Positions 1-15,060 of a stretch of 64,000 bases of DNA are shown piece by piece (the first letter of the stretch is position 1; each line of letters starts with the position of its first letter). A program made the position numbers and the translations under genes. The notes beneath the pieces are model-generated. The model ran no database searches, was not told the origin of the DNA, and saw nothing but the letters and a program-made list of their open reading frames with translations. Source of the DNA: Bathymodiolus brooksi (lineage: Eukaryota > Mollusca > Bivalvia > Mytilida > Modiolidae); the NCBI GenBank assembly GCA_963680875.1, contig OY804575.1:30718494-30782493 (forward strand), in the 5' to 3' direction.

Positions 1-3000
1 CTTAACCTACCACAACAATACCAACTACTCTATAAACAACATGCATGGTGGATTACTTAACCTACCACAACAATACCAGCACCTCTATTAACAACATGCA
101 TGGTGGATTACTTAACCTACCACGGCTATACCAACAACTCTATAAACAACATGCATGGTGGATTACTTAGCATACCACAACAATACCAGCCACTCTATAA
201 ACAACATGCATGGTGGATTACTTAACCTACCACAACAATACCAACCACTCTATAAGCAACATGCATGGTGGATTACTTAACCTACCACAACAATACCAGC
301 CACTCTATAGACAACATGCATGGTGGATTACTTAACCTACCACAACAATACCAACCACTCTATAAACAACATGCATGGTGGATTACTTAACCTACCACTA
401 CAATACCAACTACTCTATAAACAACATGCATGGTGGATTACTTAACCTACCACAACAATACCAACCACTCTATAAACAACTTGCATGGTGGATTACTTAA
501 CTTACCACAACAATACCAACCACTCTATAAACAACATGCATGGTTGATTACTTAACCTACCACAACAATACCAACCACTCTATAGACAACATGCATGGTG
601 GATTACTTAACCTACCACAACAATACCAACCACTCTATAAACAACATGCATGGTGGATTACTTAACCTACCACAACAATACCAACTACTCTATAAACAAC
701 ATGCATGGTGGATTACTTAACCTACCACAACAATACCAGCACCTCTATTAACAACATGCATGGTGGATTACTTAACCTACCACGGCTATACCAACAACTC
801 TATAAACAACATGCATGGTGGATTACTTAGCCTACCACAACAATACCAGCCACTCTATAAACAACATGCATGGTGGAGTACTTAATCTACCACAACAATA
901 CCAACTACTCTATAAATAACATGCATGGTGGATTACTTAACATACCACAAAAATGCCAGACACTCTATAAACAACATGCCTGGTGGATTACTTAACCTAC
1001 CACAACAATACCAGCCACTCTATGAACAACATGCATGGTGGATTACTTAACCTACCACAACAATACCAGCCCCTCTATTAACAACATGCATGATGGATTA
1101 CTTAACAACCACAGCAATACCTACAACTCTATAAACAACATGCATGGTGGATTACTTAGCCTACCACAACAATACCAACCACTCTATAAACAACATGCAT
1201 GGTGGATTACTTAACCTACCACAACAATAGCAGCCACTCTATAAACAACATGCATGGTGGAGTACTTAACCTAACACAACAATACCAACCATTCTATAAA
1301 CAACATGCATGGTGGATTACTTAACCTACCACAACAATACCAACTACTCTATAAACAATATGCATGGTGGATTACTTAGCCTACCACAACAATACCAGCC
1401 ACTCTATAAACAACATGGATGGTGGATTACTTAACATACCACAAAAATGCCAGACACTCTATAAACAACATGCATGGTGGAGTATTTAACCTACCACAAC
1501 AATACCAGCCACTCTATAAACAACATGCATGGTGGATTATTTAACCTACCACAACAATACCAACCACTCTATAAACAACATGCATGGTGGATTACTTAAC
1601 CTACCACAACAATACCAGCCACTCTATAAACAACATGCATGGTGGATTACTTAACCTACCACAACAATTTCAACCACTCTATAAACAACATGCATGGTGG
1701 AGTACTTAACCTACCACAACAATACCAACTACTCTATAAACAACATGCATGGTGGATTACTTAACCTACCACAACAATACCAACCACTCTATAAACAACA
1801 TGCATGGTGGATGACTTAACCTACCACAACAATACTAGCCACTCAATAAACAACATGCATGGTGGATTACTTAACCTACCACAAAAATACCAGTCACTCT
1901 ATAAACAACATTCATGGTGGATTACTTAACCTACCACAACAATACCAACCACTCTATTAACAACATGCATGGTGGATTACTTAACCTACCACAACAATAC
2001 CAACCACTCAATAAACAACATGCATGGTGGATTACTTAACCTACCACAACAATACCAGCCACTCTATAAACAACATGCATGGTGGATTACTTAACCTACC
2101 ACAACAATTTCAACCACTCTATAAACAACATGCATGGTGGAGTACTTAACCTACCACAACAATACCAACTACTCTATAAACAACATGCATGGTGGATTAC
2201 TTAACCTACCACAACAATACCAACCACTCTATAAACAACATGCATGGTGGATGACTTAACCTACCACAACAATACCAGCCACTCAATAAACAACATGCAT
2301 GGTGGACTACTTAACAACCACAACAATTCCAACCACTCTATAAACAACATGCATGGTGGAGTACTTAACCTACCACAACAATACCAACCACTCTATAAAC
2401 AACATGCATTGTGGATTACTTAACCTACCACAAAAATACCAGCCACTCTATAAACAACATTCATGGTGGATTACTTAACCTACCACAACAATACCAACCA
2501 CTCTATTAACAACATGCATGGTGGATTACTTAACCTACCACAACAATACCAAACACTCTATAAACAACATGCATGGTGGATTACTTAACCTACCACAATA
2601 ATACCAGCCACTCTATAAACAACATGCATGGTGGATTACTTAACCTACCACAACAATACCAACCACTCTATAAACAACTTGCATGGTGGATTACTTAACC
2701 TACCACAACAATACCAACTACTATATAAACAACATGCATGGTGGATTACTTAACATACCACAACAATACCAGCCACTCTATAAACAACATGCATGGTGGA
2801 TTACTTAACCTACCACAACAATACCAACCACTCTATAAACAACATGCATGGTGGATTACTTAACCTACCACAACAATACCAACCACTCTATAAACAACAT
2901 GCATGGTGGATTACTTAACCTACCACAACAATACCAACCACTCTATAAACAACTTGCATGGTGGATTACTTAACTTACCACAACAATACCAACCACTCTA

Positions 3001-5400
3001 TAAACAACATGCATGGTGGATTACTTAACCTACCACAACAATACCAACCACTCTATAGACAACATGCATGGTGGATTACTTAACCTACCACAACAATACC
3101 AACTACTCTATAAACAACATGCATGGTGGATTACTTAACCTACCACAACAATACCAGCACCTCTATTAACAACATGCATGGTGGATTACTTAACCTACCA
3201 CGGCTATACCAACAACTCTATAAACAACATGCATGGTGGATTACTTAACATACCACAACAATACCAGCCACTCTATAAACAACATGCATGGTGGATTACT
3301 TAACCTACCACAACAATACCAACCACTCTATAAGCAACATGCATGGTGGATTACTTAACCTACCACAACAATACCAGCCACTCTATAGACAACATGCATG
3401 GTGGATTACTTAACCTACCACAACAATACCAACCACTCTATAAACAACATGCATGGTGGATTACTTAACCTACCACTACAATACCAACTACTCTATAAAC
3501 AACATGCATGGTGGATTACTTAACCTACCACAACAATACCAACCACTCTATAAACAACTTGCATGGTGGATTACTTAACTTACCACAACAATACCAACCA
3601 CTCTATAAACAACATGCATGGTTGATTACTTAACCTACCACAACAATACCAACCACTCTATAGACAACATGCATGGTGGATTACTTAACCTACCACAACA
3701 ATACCAACCACTCTATAAACAACATGCATGGTGGATTACTTAACCTACCACAACAATACCAACTACTCTATAAACAACATGCATGGTGGATTACTTAACC
3801 TACCACAACAATACCAGCACCTCTATTAACAACATGCATGGTGGATTACTTAACCTACCACGGCTATACCAACAACTCTATAAACAACATGCATGGTGGA
3901 TTACTTAATCTACCACAACAATTTCAACCACTCTATAAACAACATGCATGGTGGAGTACTTAACCTACCACAACAATACCAACTACTCTATAAACAACAT
4001 GCATGGTGGATGACTTAACCTACCACAACAATACCAGCCACTCAATAAACAACATGCATGGTGGACTACTTAACCTACCACAAAAATACCAGCCACTCTA
4101 TAAACAACATTCATGGTGGATTACTTAACCTACCACAACAATACCAACCACTCTATTAACAACATGCATGGTGGATTACTTAACCTACCACAACAATACC
4201 AACCACTCTATAAACAACATGCATGGTGGATTACTTAACCTACCACAAAAATACCAGCCACTCTATAAACAACATGCATGGTGGATTAATTAACCTACCA
4301 CAACAATACCAGCCACTCTATAAACAACATGCATGGTGGAGTACTTAACCTAACACAACAATACCAACCATTCTATAAACAACATGCATGGTGGATTACT
4401 TAACCTACCACAACAATACCAACTACTCTATAAACAATATGCATTGTGGATTACTTAGCCTACCACAACAATACCAGCCACTCTATAAACAACATGGATG
4501 GTGGATTACTTAACATACCACAAAAATGCCAGACACTCTATAAACAACATGCATGGTGGAGTATTTAACCTACCACAACAATACCAGCCACTCTATAAAC
4601 AACATGCATGGTGGATTATTTAACCTACCACAACAATACCAACCACTCTATAAACAACATGCATGGTGGATTACTTAACCTACCACAACAATACCAACCA
4701 CTCTATAAACAACATGCATGGTGGATTATTTAACCTACCACAACAATACCAACCACTCTATAAACAACATGCATGGTGGATTACTTAACCTACCACAACA
4801 ATACCAACCACTCTATAAACAACATGCATGGTGGATTACTTAACCTACCACAACAATTTCAACCACTCTATAAACAACATGCATGGTGGAGTACTTAACC
4901 TACCACAACAATACCAACTACTCTATAAACAACATGCATGGTGGATTACTTAACCTAACACAACAATACCAACCACTCTATAAACAACATGCATGGTGGA
5001 TGACTTAACCTACCACAACAATACCAGCCACTCAATAAACAACATGCATGGTGGACTACTTAACAACCACAACAATTCCAACCACTCTATAAACAACATG
5101 CATGGTGGAGTACTTAACCTACCACAACAATACCAACCACTCTATAAACAACATGCATTGTGGATTACTTAACCTACCACAAAAATACCAGCCACTCTAT
5201 AAACAACATTCATGGTGGATTACTTAACCTACCACAACAATACCAACCACTCTATTAACAACATGCATGGTGGATTACTTAACCTACCACAACAATACCA
5301 ACCACTCTATAAACAACATGCATGGTGGATTACTTAACCTACCACAACAATACCAGCCACTCTATAAACAACATGCATGGTGGATTAATTAACCTACCAC
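1..5400 (+). repeat. Satellite higher-order block A (about 3.08-kb unit, two copies)
   Basis: Rare variant monomers recur at fixed offsets. The CACGGCTATA variant lies at 121, 781, 3199 and 3859: a 660-bp (12-monomer) step within each copy and a 3078-bp step between copies. ACAAAAATGC at 1441 recurs at 4520, and the CTAACACAAC variant near 1262 recurs near 4341 (both 3079 bp). Further right, the GCATTGTGGATTAC variant repeats after 2749 bp (2410 to 5159), so the second copy lost about six monomers. Block ends are approximate. Confidence 0.8.
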
Positions 5401-6539
5401 AACAATACCAACCACTCTATAAACAACTTGCATGGTGGATTACTTAGCCTACCACAACAATACCAGCCCCTCTATAAACAACATGCATGGTGGATTACTT
5501 AACCTACCACAACAATACCAGCCACTCTATAAACAACATGCATGGTGGATTACTTAACCTACCACAACAATACCAACCACCCTATAAACAACATGCATGG
5601 TTGATTACTTAACCTACCACAACAATACCAGCCACTCTATAAACAACATGCATGGTGGATTATTTAACCTACCACAACAATACCAGCCACTCTATAAACA
5701 ACATGCATGGTGGATTACTTAGCCTACCACAACAATACCAACCACTCTATAAACAACTTGCATGGTGGATTACTTAACTTACCACAACAATACCAACCAC
5801 TCTATAAACAACATGCATGGTGGATTACTTAACCTACCACAACAATACCAACCACTCTATAGACAACATGCATGGTGGATTACTTAACCTACCACAACAA
5901 TACCAACCACTCTATAAACAACATGCATGGTGTATTACTTAACCTACCACAACAATACCAACTAGTCTATAAACAACATGCATGGTGGATTACTTAACCT
6001 ACCACAACAATACCAGCCCCTCTATTAACAACATGCATGGTGGATTACTTAACCTACCACGGGAATACCAACAACTCTATAAACAACATGCATGGTGGAT
6101 TACTTAACCTACCACAACAATACCAACCACTCTATAAACAACATGCATGGTGGATTACTTAGCCTACCACAACAATACCAGCCACTCTATAAACAACATG
6201 CATGGTGGAGTACTTAACCTACCACAACAATACCAACCATTCTATAAACAACATGGATGGTGGATTACTTAACATACCACAAATATAGCAGCCACTCTAT
6301 AAACAACAAGCATGGTGGATTACTTAACCTACCACAACAATACCAGCCCCTCTATTAACAACATGCATTGTGGATTACTTAACCTACCAGAGCAATACCA
6401 ACAACTCTATAAACAACATGCATGGTGGATTACTTAACCTACCACAACAATACTAACCACTCTATAAACAACATGCATGGTGGATTACTTAGCCTACCAC
6501 AACAATACCAGCCACTCTATAAACAACATGCATGGTGGA

Positions 6540-9500
6540 GTACTTTACCTAACACAACAATACCAACCATTCTATAAACAACATGCATGGTGGATTACTT
6601 AACCTACCACAACAATACCACCTACTCTATAAACAACATGCATGGTGGATTACTTAGCCTACCACAACAATACCAGCCACTCTATAAACAACATGGATGG
6701 TGGATTACTTAACATACCACAAAAATGCCAGACACTCTATAAACAACATGCATGGTGGAGTATTTAACCTACCACAACAATACCAGCCACTCTATTAACA
6801 ACATGCATGGTGGATTATTTAACCTACCACAACAATACCAACCACTCTATAAACAACATGCATGGTGGATTACTTAGCCTACCACAACAATACCAGCCAC
6901 TCTATAAACAACATGCATGGTGGATTACTTAACCTACCACAACAATACCAGCCCCTCTATTAACAACATGCATGGTGGATTACTTAACCTACCACAGCAA
7001 TACCAACAACTCTATTAACAACATGCATGGTGGATTACTTAACCTACCACAACAATACCAACCACTCTATAAACAACATGCATGGTGGATTACTTAGCCT
7101 ACCACAACAATACCAGCCACTCTATAAACAACATGCATGGTGGAGTACTCAACCTACCACAGCAATACCAACCACTCTATAAACAACATGCATGGTGGAT
7201 TACTTAACCTACCACAACAATACCAACCACTCTATAAACAACATGCATGGTGGATGACTTAACCTACCGCAACAATACGAGCCACTCTATAAACAACATG
7301 CATGGTGGATTATTTAACCTACCACAACAATACCAACCACTCTATAAACAACATGCATGGTGGATTACTTAACCTACCACAACAATACCAACTACTCTAT
7401 AAACAACATGCATGGTGGATTACTTAACCTACCACAATAATACCAGCCACTCCATAAACAACATGCATGGTGGATTACTTAACCTACCACAACAATACCA
7501 ACCACTCTATAAACAACATGCATGGTGGATTACTTAACCTACCACAGCAATACCAACAACTCTATAAACAACATGCATGGTGGATTACTTAGCCTACCAC
7601 AACAATACCAGCCACTCTATAAACAACATGCATGGTGGATTACTTAACCTACCAAAACAATACCAGCCACTCTATAAAAAATATGCATGGTGGATTATAT
7701 TACCTACCACAACAATACCAACCACTCTATAAATAATATGCATGGTGGATTACTTAACCTACCACAACAATACCAGCCACTCTATAAACAACATGCATGG
7801 AGGATTACTTAACCTACCACAACAATACGAGCCCCTCTATTAACAACATGCATGGTGGATTACTTAACCTACCACAGCAATACCAACAACTCTATAAACA
7901 ACATGCATGGTGGATTACTTAACCTACCACAACAATACCAACCACACTATAAACAACATGCATGGTGGATTACTTAACATACCACAACAATACCAACCAC
8001 TCAATCAACAACATGCACGGTGGATTACTTAACCTACCACAACAATACCAACCACTCTATAAACAACATGCATGGTGGAGTACTTAACCTACCACAACAA
8101 TACCAGCCACTCTATAAACAACATGCATGGTGGAGTACTTAACCTACCACAACAATACCAGCCACTCTATAAACAACATGCATGGTGGAGTACTTAACCT
8201 ACCACAACAATACCAGCCACTCTATAAACAACATGCATGGTGGATTACTTTACATACCACAACAATACCAACCACTCAATCAACAACATGCACGGTGGAT
8301 TACTTAACCTACCACAACAATACCAGCCACTCTATAAACAACATGCATGGTGGATTACTTAACCTACCACAACAATACCAGCCCCTCTATTAACAACATG
8401 CATGGTGGAGTACTTAACCTACCACAACAATACCAGCCACTCTATAAACAACATGCATGGTGGATTACTTAACCTACCACAACAATACCAACCACTCAAT
8501 CAACAACATGCACGGTGGATTACTTAACCTACCACAACAATACCAGCCACTCTATAAACAACATGCATGGTGGATTACTTAACCTACCACAGAAATACCA
8601 ACCACTCTATAAACAACATGCATGGTGGAGTACATAACCTACCACAACAATACCAACCACTCTATAAACAACATGCATGGTGGAGTACTTAACCTACCAC
8701 AACAATACCAACCACTTTATAAACAACATGCATGGTGGATTACTTAACATACCACAACAATACCAACCACTCTATAAACAACATGCATGGTGGATTACTT
8801 AACCTATCACAACAATACCAGCCACTATATAAACAACATGCATGGTGGATTACTTAACTTACCACAACAATACCAACCACTCTATAAACAACATGCATGG
8901 TGGATTACGTAACCTACCACAACAATACCAACCACTCTATAAACAACATGCATGGTGGATTACTTAACCTACCACAACAATACCAGCCACTCTATAAACA
9001 ACATGTATGGTGGAGTACTTAACCTACCACAACAATACCAGCCACTCTATAAAATACATGCATGGTGGAGTACTTAACCTACCACAACAATACCAGCCAC
9101 TCTATAAACAACATGCATGGTGGAGTACTTAACCTACCACAACAATACCAACCACTCTATAAACAACATCCATGGTGGAGTACTTAACCTACCACAACAA
9201 TACCAACCACTCTATAAACAACATGCATGGTGGATTACTTAACCTACCACAACAATACCAGCCACTCTATAAAAAACATGTATGGTGGATTACTTAGCCT
9301 ACCACAACAATACCAGCCACTCTATAAACAACATGCATGGTGGATTACTTAGCCTACCACAACAATACCAACCACTCTATAAACAACATGCATGGTGGAG
9401 TACTTAACCTACTACAACAATACCAACCATTCTATCAACAACATGCACGGTGGATTACTTAACCTACCACAACAATACCAACCACTCTATCAACAACATG

Positions 9501-12500
9501 CATGGTAGATTACTTAACCTACCACAACAATACCAGCCACTCTATAAACAACATGCATGGTGGATTACTACTTAACCTACCACAACAATACCAGCCACTC
9601 TATAAAAAACATGCATGGTGGATTACTGAGCCTACGACAACAATACCAACCACTCGATAAACAACATGCATTGTGGATTACTTAACCTACCACAATAATA
9701 CCAGCCACTATATAAACAACATGCATGGTGGATTACTTAACCTACCACAACAATACCAACCACTCTATAAACAACATGCATGGTGGAGTACTCAACCTAC
9801 CACAACAATACCAGCCACTCTATAAAAAACATGCATGGTGGAGTACTTAACCTACCACAACAATACCAGCCACTCTATAAACAACATGCATGGTGGAGTA
9901 CTTAACCTACCACAACAATACCAGCCACTCTATAAACAACATGCATGGTGGATTACTTAGCCTACCACAACAATACCAGCCACTCTATAAACAACATGCA
10001 TGGTGGAGTACTTTACCTAACACAACAATACCAACCATTCTATAAACAACATGCATGGTGGATTACTTAACCTACCACAACAATACCACCTACTCTATAA
10101 ACAACATGCATGGTGGATTACTTAGCCTACCACAACAATACCAGCCACTCTATAAACAACATGGATGGTGGATTACTTAACATACCACAAAAATACCAGA
10201 CACTCTATAAACAACATGCATGGTGGAGTATTTAAACTACCACAACAATACCAGCCACTCTATTAACAACATGCATGGTGGATTATTTAACCTACCACAA
10301 CAATACCAACCACTCTATAAACAACATGCATGGTGGATTACTTAGCCTACCACAACAATACCAGCCACTCTATAAACAACATGCATGGTGGATTACTTAA
10401 CCTACCACAACAATACCAGCCCCTCTATTAACAACATGCATGGTGGATTACTTAACCTACCACAGCAATACCAACAACTCTATTAACAACATGCATGGTG
10501 GATTACTTAACCTACCACAACAATACCAACCACTCTATAAACAACATGCATGGTGGATTACTTAGCCTACCACAACAATACCAGCCACTCTATAAACAAC
10601 ATGCATGGTGGAGTACTCAACCTACCACAGCAATACCAACCACTCTATAAACAACATGCATGGTGGATTACTTAACCTACCACAACAATACCAACCACTC
10701 TATAAACAACATGCATGGTGGATGACTTAACATACCGCAACAATACGAGCCACTCTATAAACAACATGCATGGTGGATTATTTAACCTACCACAACAATA
10801 CCAACCACTCTATAAACAACATGCATGGTGGATTACTTAACCTACCACAACAATACCAACTACTCTATAAACAACATGCATGGTGGATTACTTAACCTAC
10901 CACAATAATACCAGCCACTCCATAAACAACATGCATGGTGGATTACTTAACCTACCACAACAATACCAACCACTCTATAAACAACATGCATGGTGGATTA
11001 CTTAACCTACCACAGCAATACCAACAACTCTATAAACAACATGCATGGTGGATTACTTAGCCTACCACAACAATACCAGCCACTCTATAAACAACATGCA
11101 TGGTGGATTACTTAACCTACCAAAACAATACCAGCCACTCTATAAAAAATATGCATGGTGGATTATATTACCTACCACAACAATACCAACCACTCTATAA
11201 ATAATATGCATGGTGGATTACTTAACCTACCACAACAATACCAGCCACTCTATAAACAACATGCATGGAGGATTACTTAACCTACCACAACAATACGAGC
11301 CCCTCTATTAACAACATGCATGGTGGATTACTTAACCTACCACAGCAATACCAACAACTCTATAAACAACATGCATGGTGGATTACTTAACCTACCACAA
11401 CAATACCAACCACACTATAAACAACATGCATGGTGGATTACTTAACATACCACAACAATACCAACCACTCAATCAACAACATGCACGGTGGATTACTTAA
11501 CCTACCACAACAATACCAGCCACTCTATAAACAACATGCATGGTGGATTACTTAACCTACCACAACAATACCAACCACTCTATAAACAACATGCATGGTG
11601 GAGTACTTAACCTACCACAACAATACCAGCCACTCTATAAACAACATGCATGGTGGAGTACTTAACCTACCACAACAATACCAGCCACTCTATAAAAAAC
11701 ATGCATGGTGGAGTACTTAACCTACCACAACAATACCAGCCACTCTATAAACAACATGCATGGTGGAGTACTTAACCTACCACAACAATACCAGCCACTC
11801 TATAAACAACATGCATGGTGGATTACTTTACATACCACAACAATACCAACCACTCAATCAACAACATGCACGGTGGATTACTTAACCTACCACAACAATA
11901 CCAGACACTCTATAAACAACATGCATGGTGGATTACTTAACCTACCACAACAATACCAGCCCCTCTATTAACAACATGCATGGTGGAGTACTTAACCTAC
12001 CACAACAATACCAGCCACTCTATAAACAACATGCATGGTGGATTACTTAACCTACCACAACAATACCAACCACTCAATCAACAACATGCACGGTGGATTA
12101 CTTAACCTACCACAACAATACCAGCCACTCTATAAACAACATGCATGGTGGATTACTTAACCTACCACAGAAATACCAACCACTCTATAAACAACATGCA
12201 TGGTGGAGTACATAACCTACCACAACAATACCAACCACTCTATAAACAACATGCATGGTGGAGTACTTAACCTACCACAACAATACCAACCACTTTATAA
12301 ACAACATGCATGGTGGATTACTTAACATACCACAACAATACCAACCACTCTATAAACAACATGCATGGTGGATTACTTAACCTATCACAACAATACCAGC
12401 CACTATATAAACAACATGCATGGTGGATTACTTAACATACCACAACAATACCAACCACTCTATAAACAACATGCATGGTGGATTACGTAACCTACCACAA

Positions 12501-15060
12501 CAATACCAACCACTCTATAAACAACATGCATGGTGGATTACTTAACCTACCACAACAATACCAGCCACTCTATAAACAACATGTATGGTGGAGTACTTAA
12601 CCTACCACAACAATACCAGCCACTCTATAAAATACATGCATGGTGGAGTACTTAACCTACCACAACAATACCAGCCACTCTATAAACAACATGCATGGTG
12701 GAGTACTTAACCTACCACAACAATACCAACCACTCTATAAACAACATCCATGGTGGAGTACTTAACCTACCACAACAATACCAACCACTCTATAAACAAC
12801 ATGCATGGTGGATTACTTAACCTACCACAACAATACCAGCCACTCTATAAAAAACATGTATGGTGGATTACTTAGCCTACCACAACAATACCAGCCACTC
12901 TATAAACAACATGCATGGTGGATTACTTAGCCTACCACAACAATACCAACCACTCTATAAACAACATGCATGGTGGAGTACTTAACCTACTACAACAATA
13001 CCAACCATTCTATCAACAACATGCACGGTGGATTACTTAACCTACCACAACAATACCAACCACTCTATCAACAACATGCATGGTAGATTACTTAACCTAC
13101 CACAACAATACCAGCCACTCTATAAACAACATGCATGGTGGATTACTACTTAACCTACCACAACAATACCAGCCACTCTATAAAAAACATGCATGGTGGA
13201 TTACTGAGCCTACGACAACAATACCAACCACTCGATAAACAACATGCATTGTGGATTACTTAACCTACCACAATAATACCAGCCACTATATAAACAACAT
13301 GCATGGTGGATTACTTAACCTACCACAACAATACCAACCACTCTATAAACAACATGCATGGTGGAGTACTCAACCTACCACAACAATACCAGCCACTCTA
13401 TAAAAAACATGCATGGTGGAGTACTTAACCTACCACAACAATACCAGCCACTCTATAAACAACATGCATGGTGGAGTACTTAACCTACCACAACAATACC
13501 AGCCACTCTATAAACAACATGCATGGTGGATTACTTAGCATACCACAACAATACCAACCACTCAATCAACAACATGCACGGTGGATTACTTAACCTACCA
13601 CAACAATACCAGCCACTCTATAAACAACATGCATGGTGGATTACTTAACCTACCACAACAATACCAGCCCCTCTATTAACAACATGCATGGTGGAGTACT
13701 TAACCTACCACAACAATACCAGCCACTCTATAAACAACATGCATGGTGGATTACTTAACCTACCACAGCAATACCAACCACTCAATCAACAACATGCACG
13801 GTGGATTACTTAACCTACCACAACAATACCAGCCACTCTATAAACAACATGCATGGTGGATTACTTAACCTACCACAGAAATACCAACCACTCTATAAAC
13901 AACATGCATGGTGGAGTACATAACCTACCACAACAATACCAACCACTCTATAAACAACATGCATGATGGAGTACTTAACCTACCACAACAATACCAACCA
14001 CTTTATAAACAACATGCATGGTGGATTACTTAACATACCACAACAATACCAACCACTCTATAAACAACATGCATGGTGGATTACTTAACCTACCACAACA
14101 ATACCAGCCACTATATAAACAACATGCATGGTGGATTACTTATCTTACCACAACAATACGAGCCACTCTATAAACAACATGCATGGTGGATTACGTAACC
14201 TACCACAACAATACCAACCACTCTATAAACAACATGCATGGTGGATTACTTAACCTACCACAACAATACCAGCCACTCTATAAACAACATGTATGGTGGA
14301 GTACTTAACCTACCACAACAATACCAGCCACTCTATAAAATACATGCATGGTGGAGTACTTAACCTACCACAACAATACCAGCCACTCTATAAACAACAT
14401 GCATGGTGGAGTACTTAACCTACCACAACAATACCAACCACTCTATAAACAACATCCATGGTGGAGTACTTAACCTACCACAACAATACCAACCACTCTA
14501 TAAACAACATGCATGGTGGATTACTTAACCTACCACAACAATACCAGCCACTCTATAAAAAACATGTATGGTGGATTACTTAGCCTACCACAACAATACC
14601 AGCCACTCTATAAACAACATGCATGGTGGATTACTTAGCCTACCACAACAATACCAACCACTCTATAAACAACATGCATGGTGGAGTACTTAACCTACTA
14701 CAACAATACCAACCATTCTATCAACAACATGCACGGTGGATTACTTAACCTACCACAACAATACCAACCACTCTATCAACAACATGCATGGTAGATTACT
14801 TAACCTACCACAACAATACCAGCCACTCTATAAACAACATGCATGGTGGATTACTACTTAACCTACCACAACAATACCAGCCACTCTATAAAAAACATGC
14901 ATGGTGGATTACTTAGCCTACGACAACAATACCAACCACTCGATAAACAACATGCATTGTGGATTACTTAACCTACCACAACAATACCAGCCACTATATA
15001 AACAACATGCATGGTGGATTACTTAACCTACCACAACAATACGAGCCACTCTATAAACAA
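6540..15060 (+). repeat. Satellite higher-order block B (about 3.5-kb unit, two copies plus half a copy)
   Basis: The CTTTACCTAACAC variant at 6543 recurs at 10011 (3468 bp). The GATTACTGAGCCTACGAC variant at 9621 recurs at 13199 (3578 bp). The 110-bp difference equals two extra monomers gained near 11.5-11.7 kb. A half unit follows: the CAATCAACAACATGCACGG variant near 11847 recurs near 13554 (1707 bp), and the TAGCCTACGAC variant appears again near 14908. Long stretches between these anchors look nearly identical by eye. Edges are approximate. Confidence 0.8.

Noticed and set aside
8127..11971. Near-identical 88-residue open frames at 8127-8393 and 11705-11971, and a related one at 16660
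   Set aside because: They are read-throughs of the 55-bp satellite. The repeat of the peptide reflects the higher-order duplication, not coding selection.
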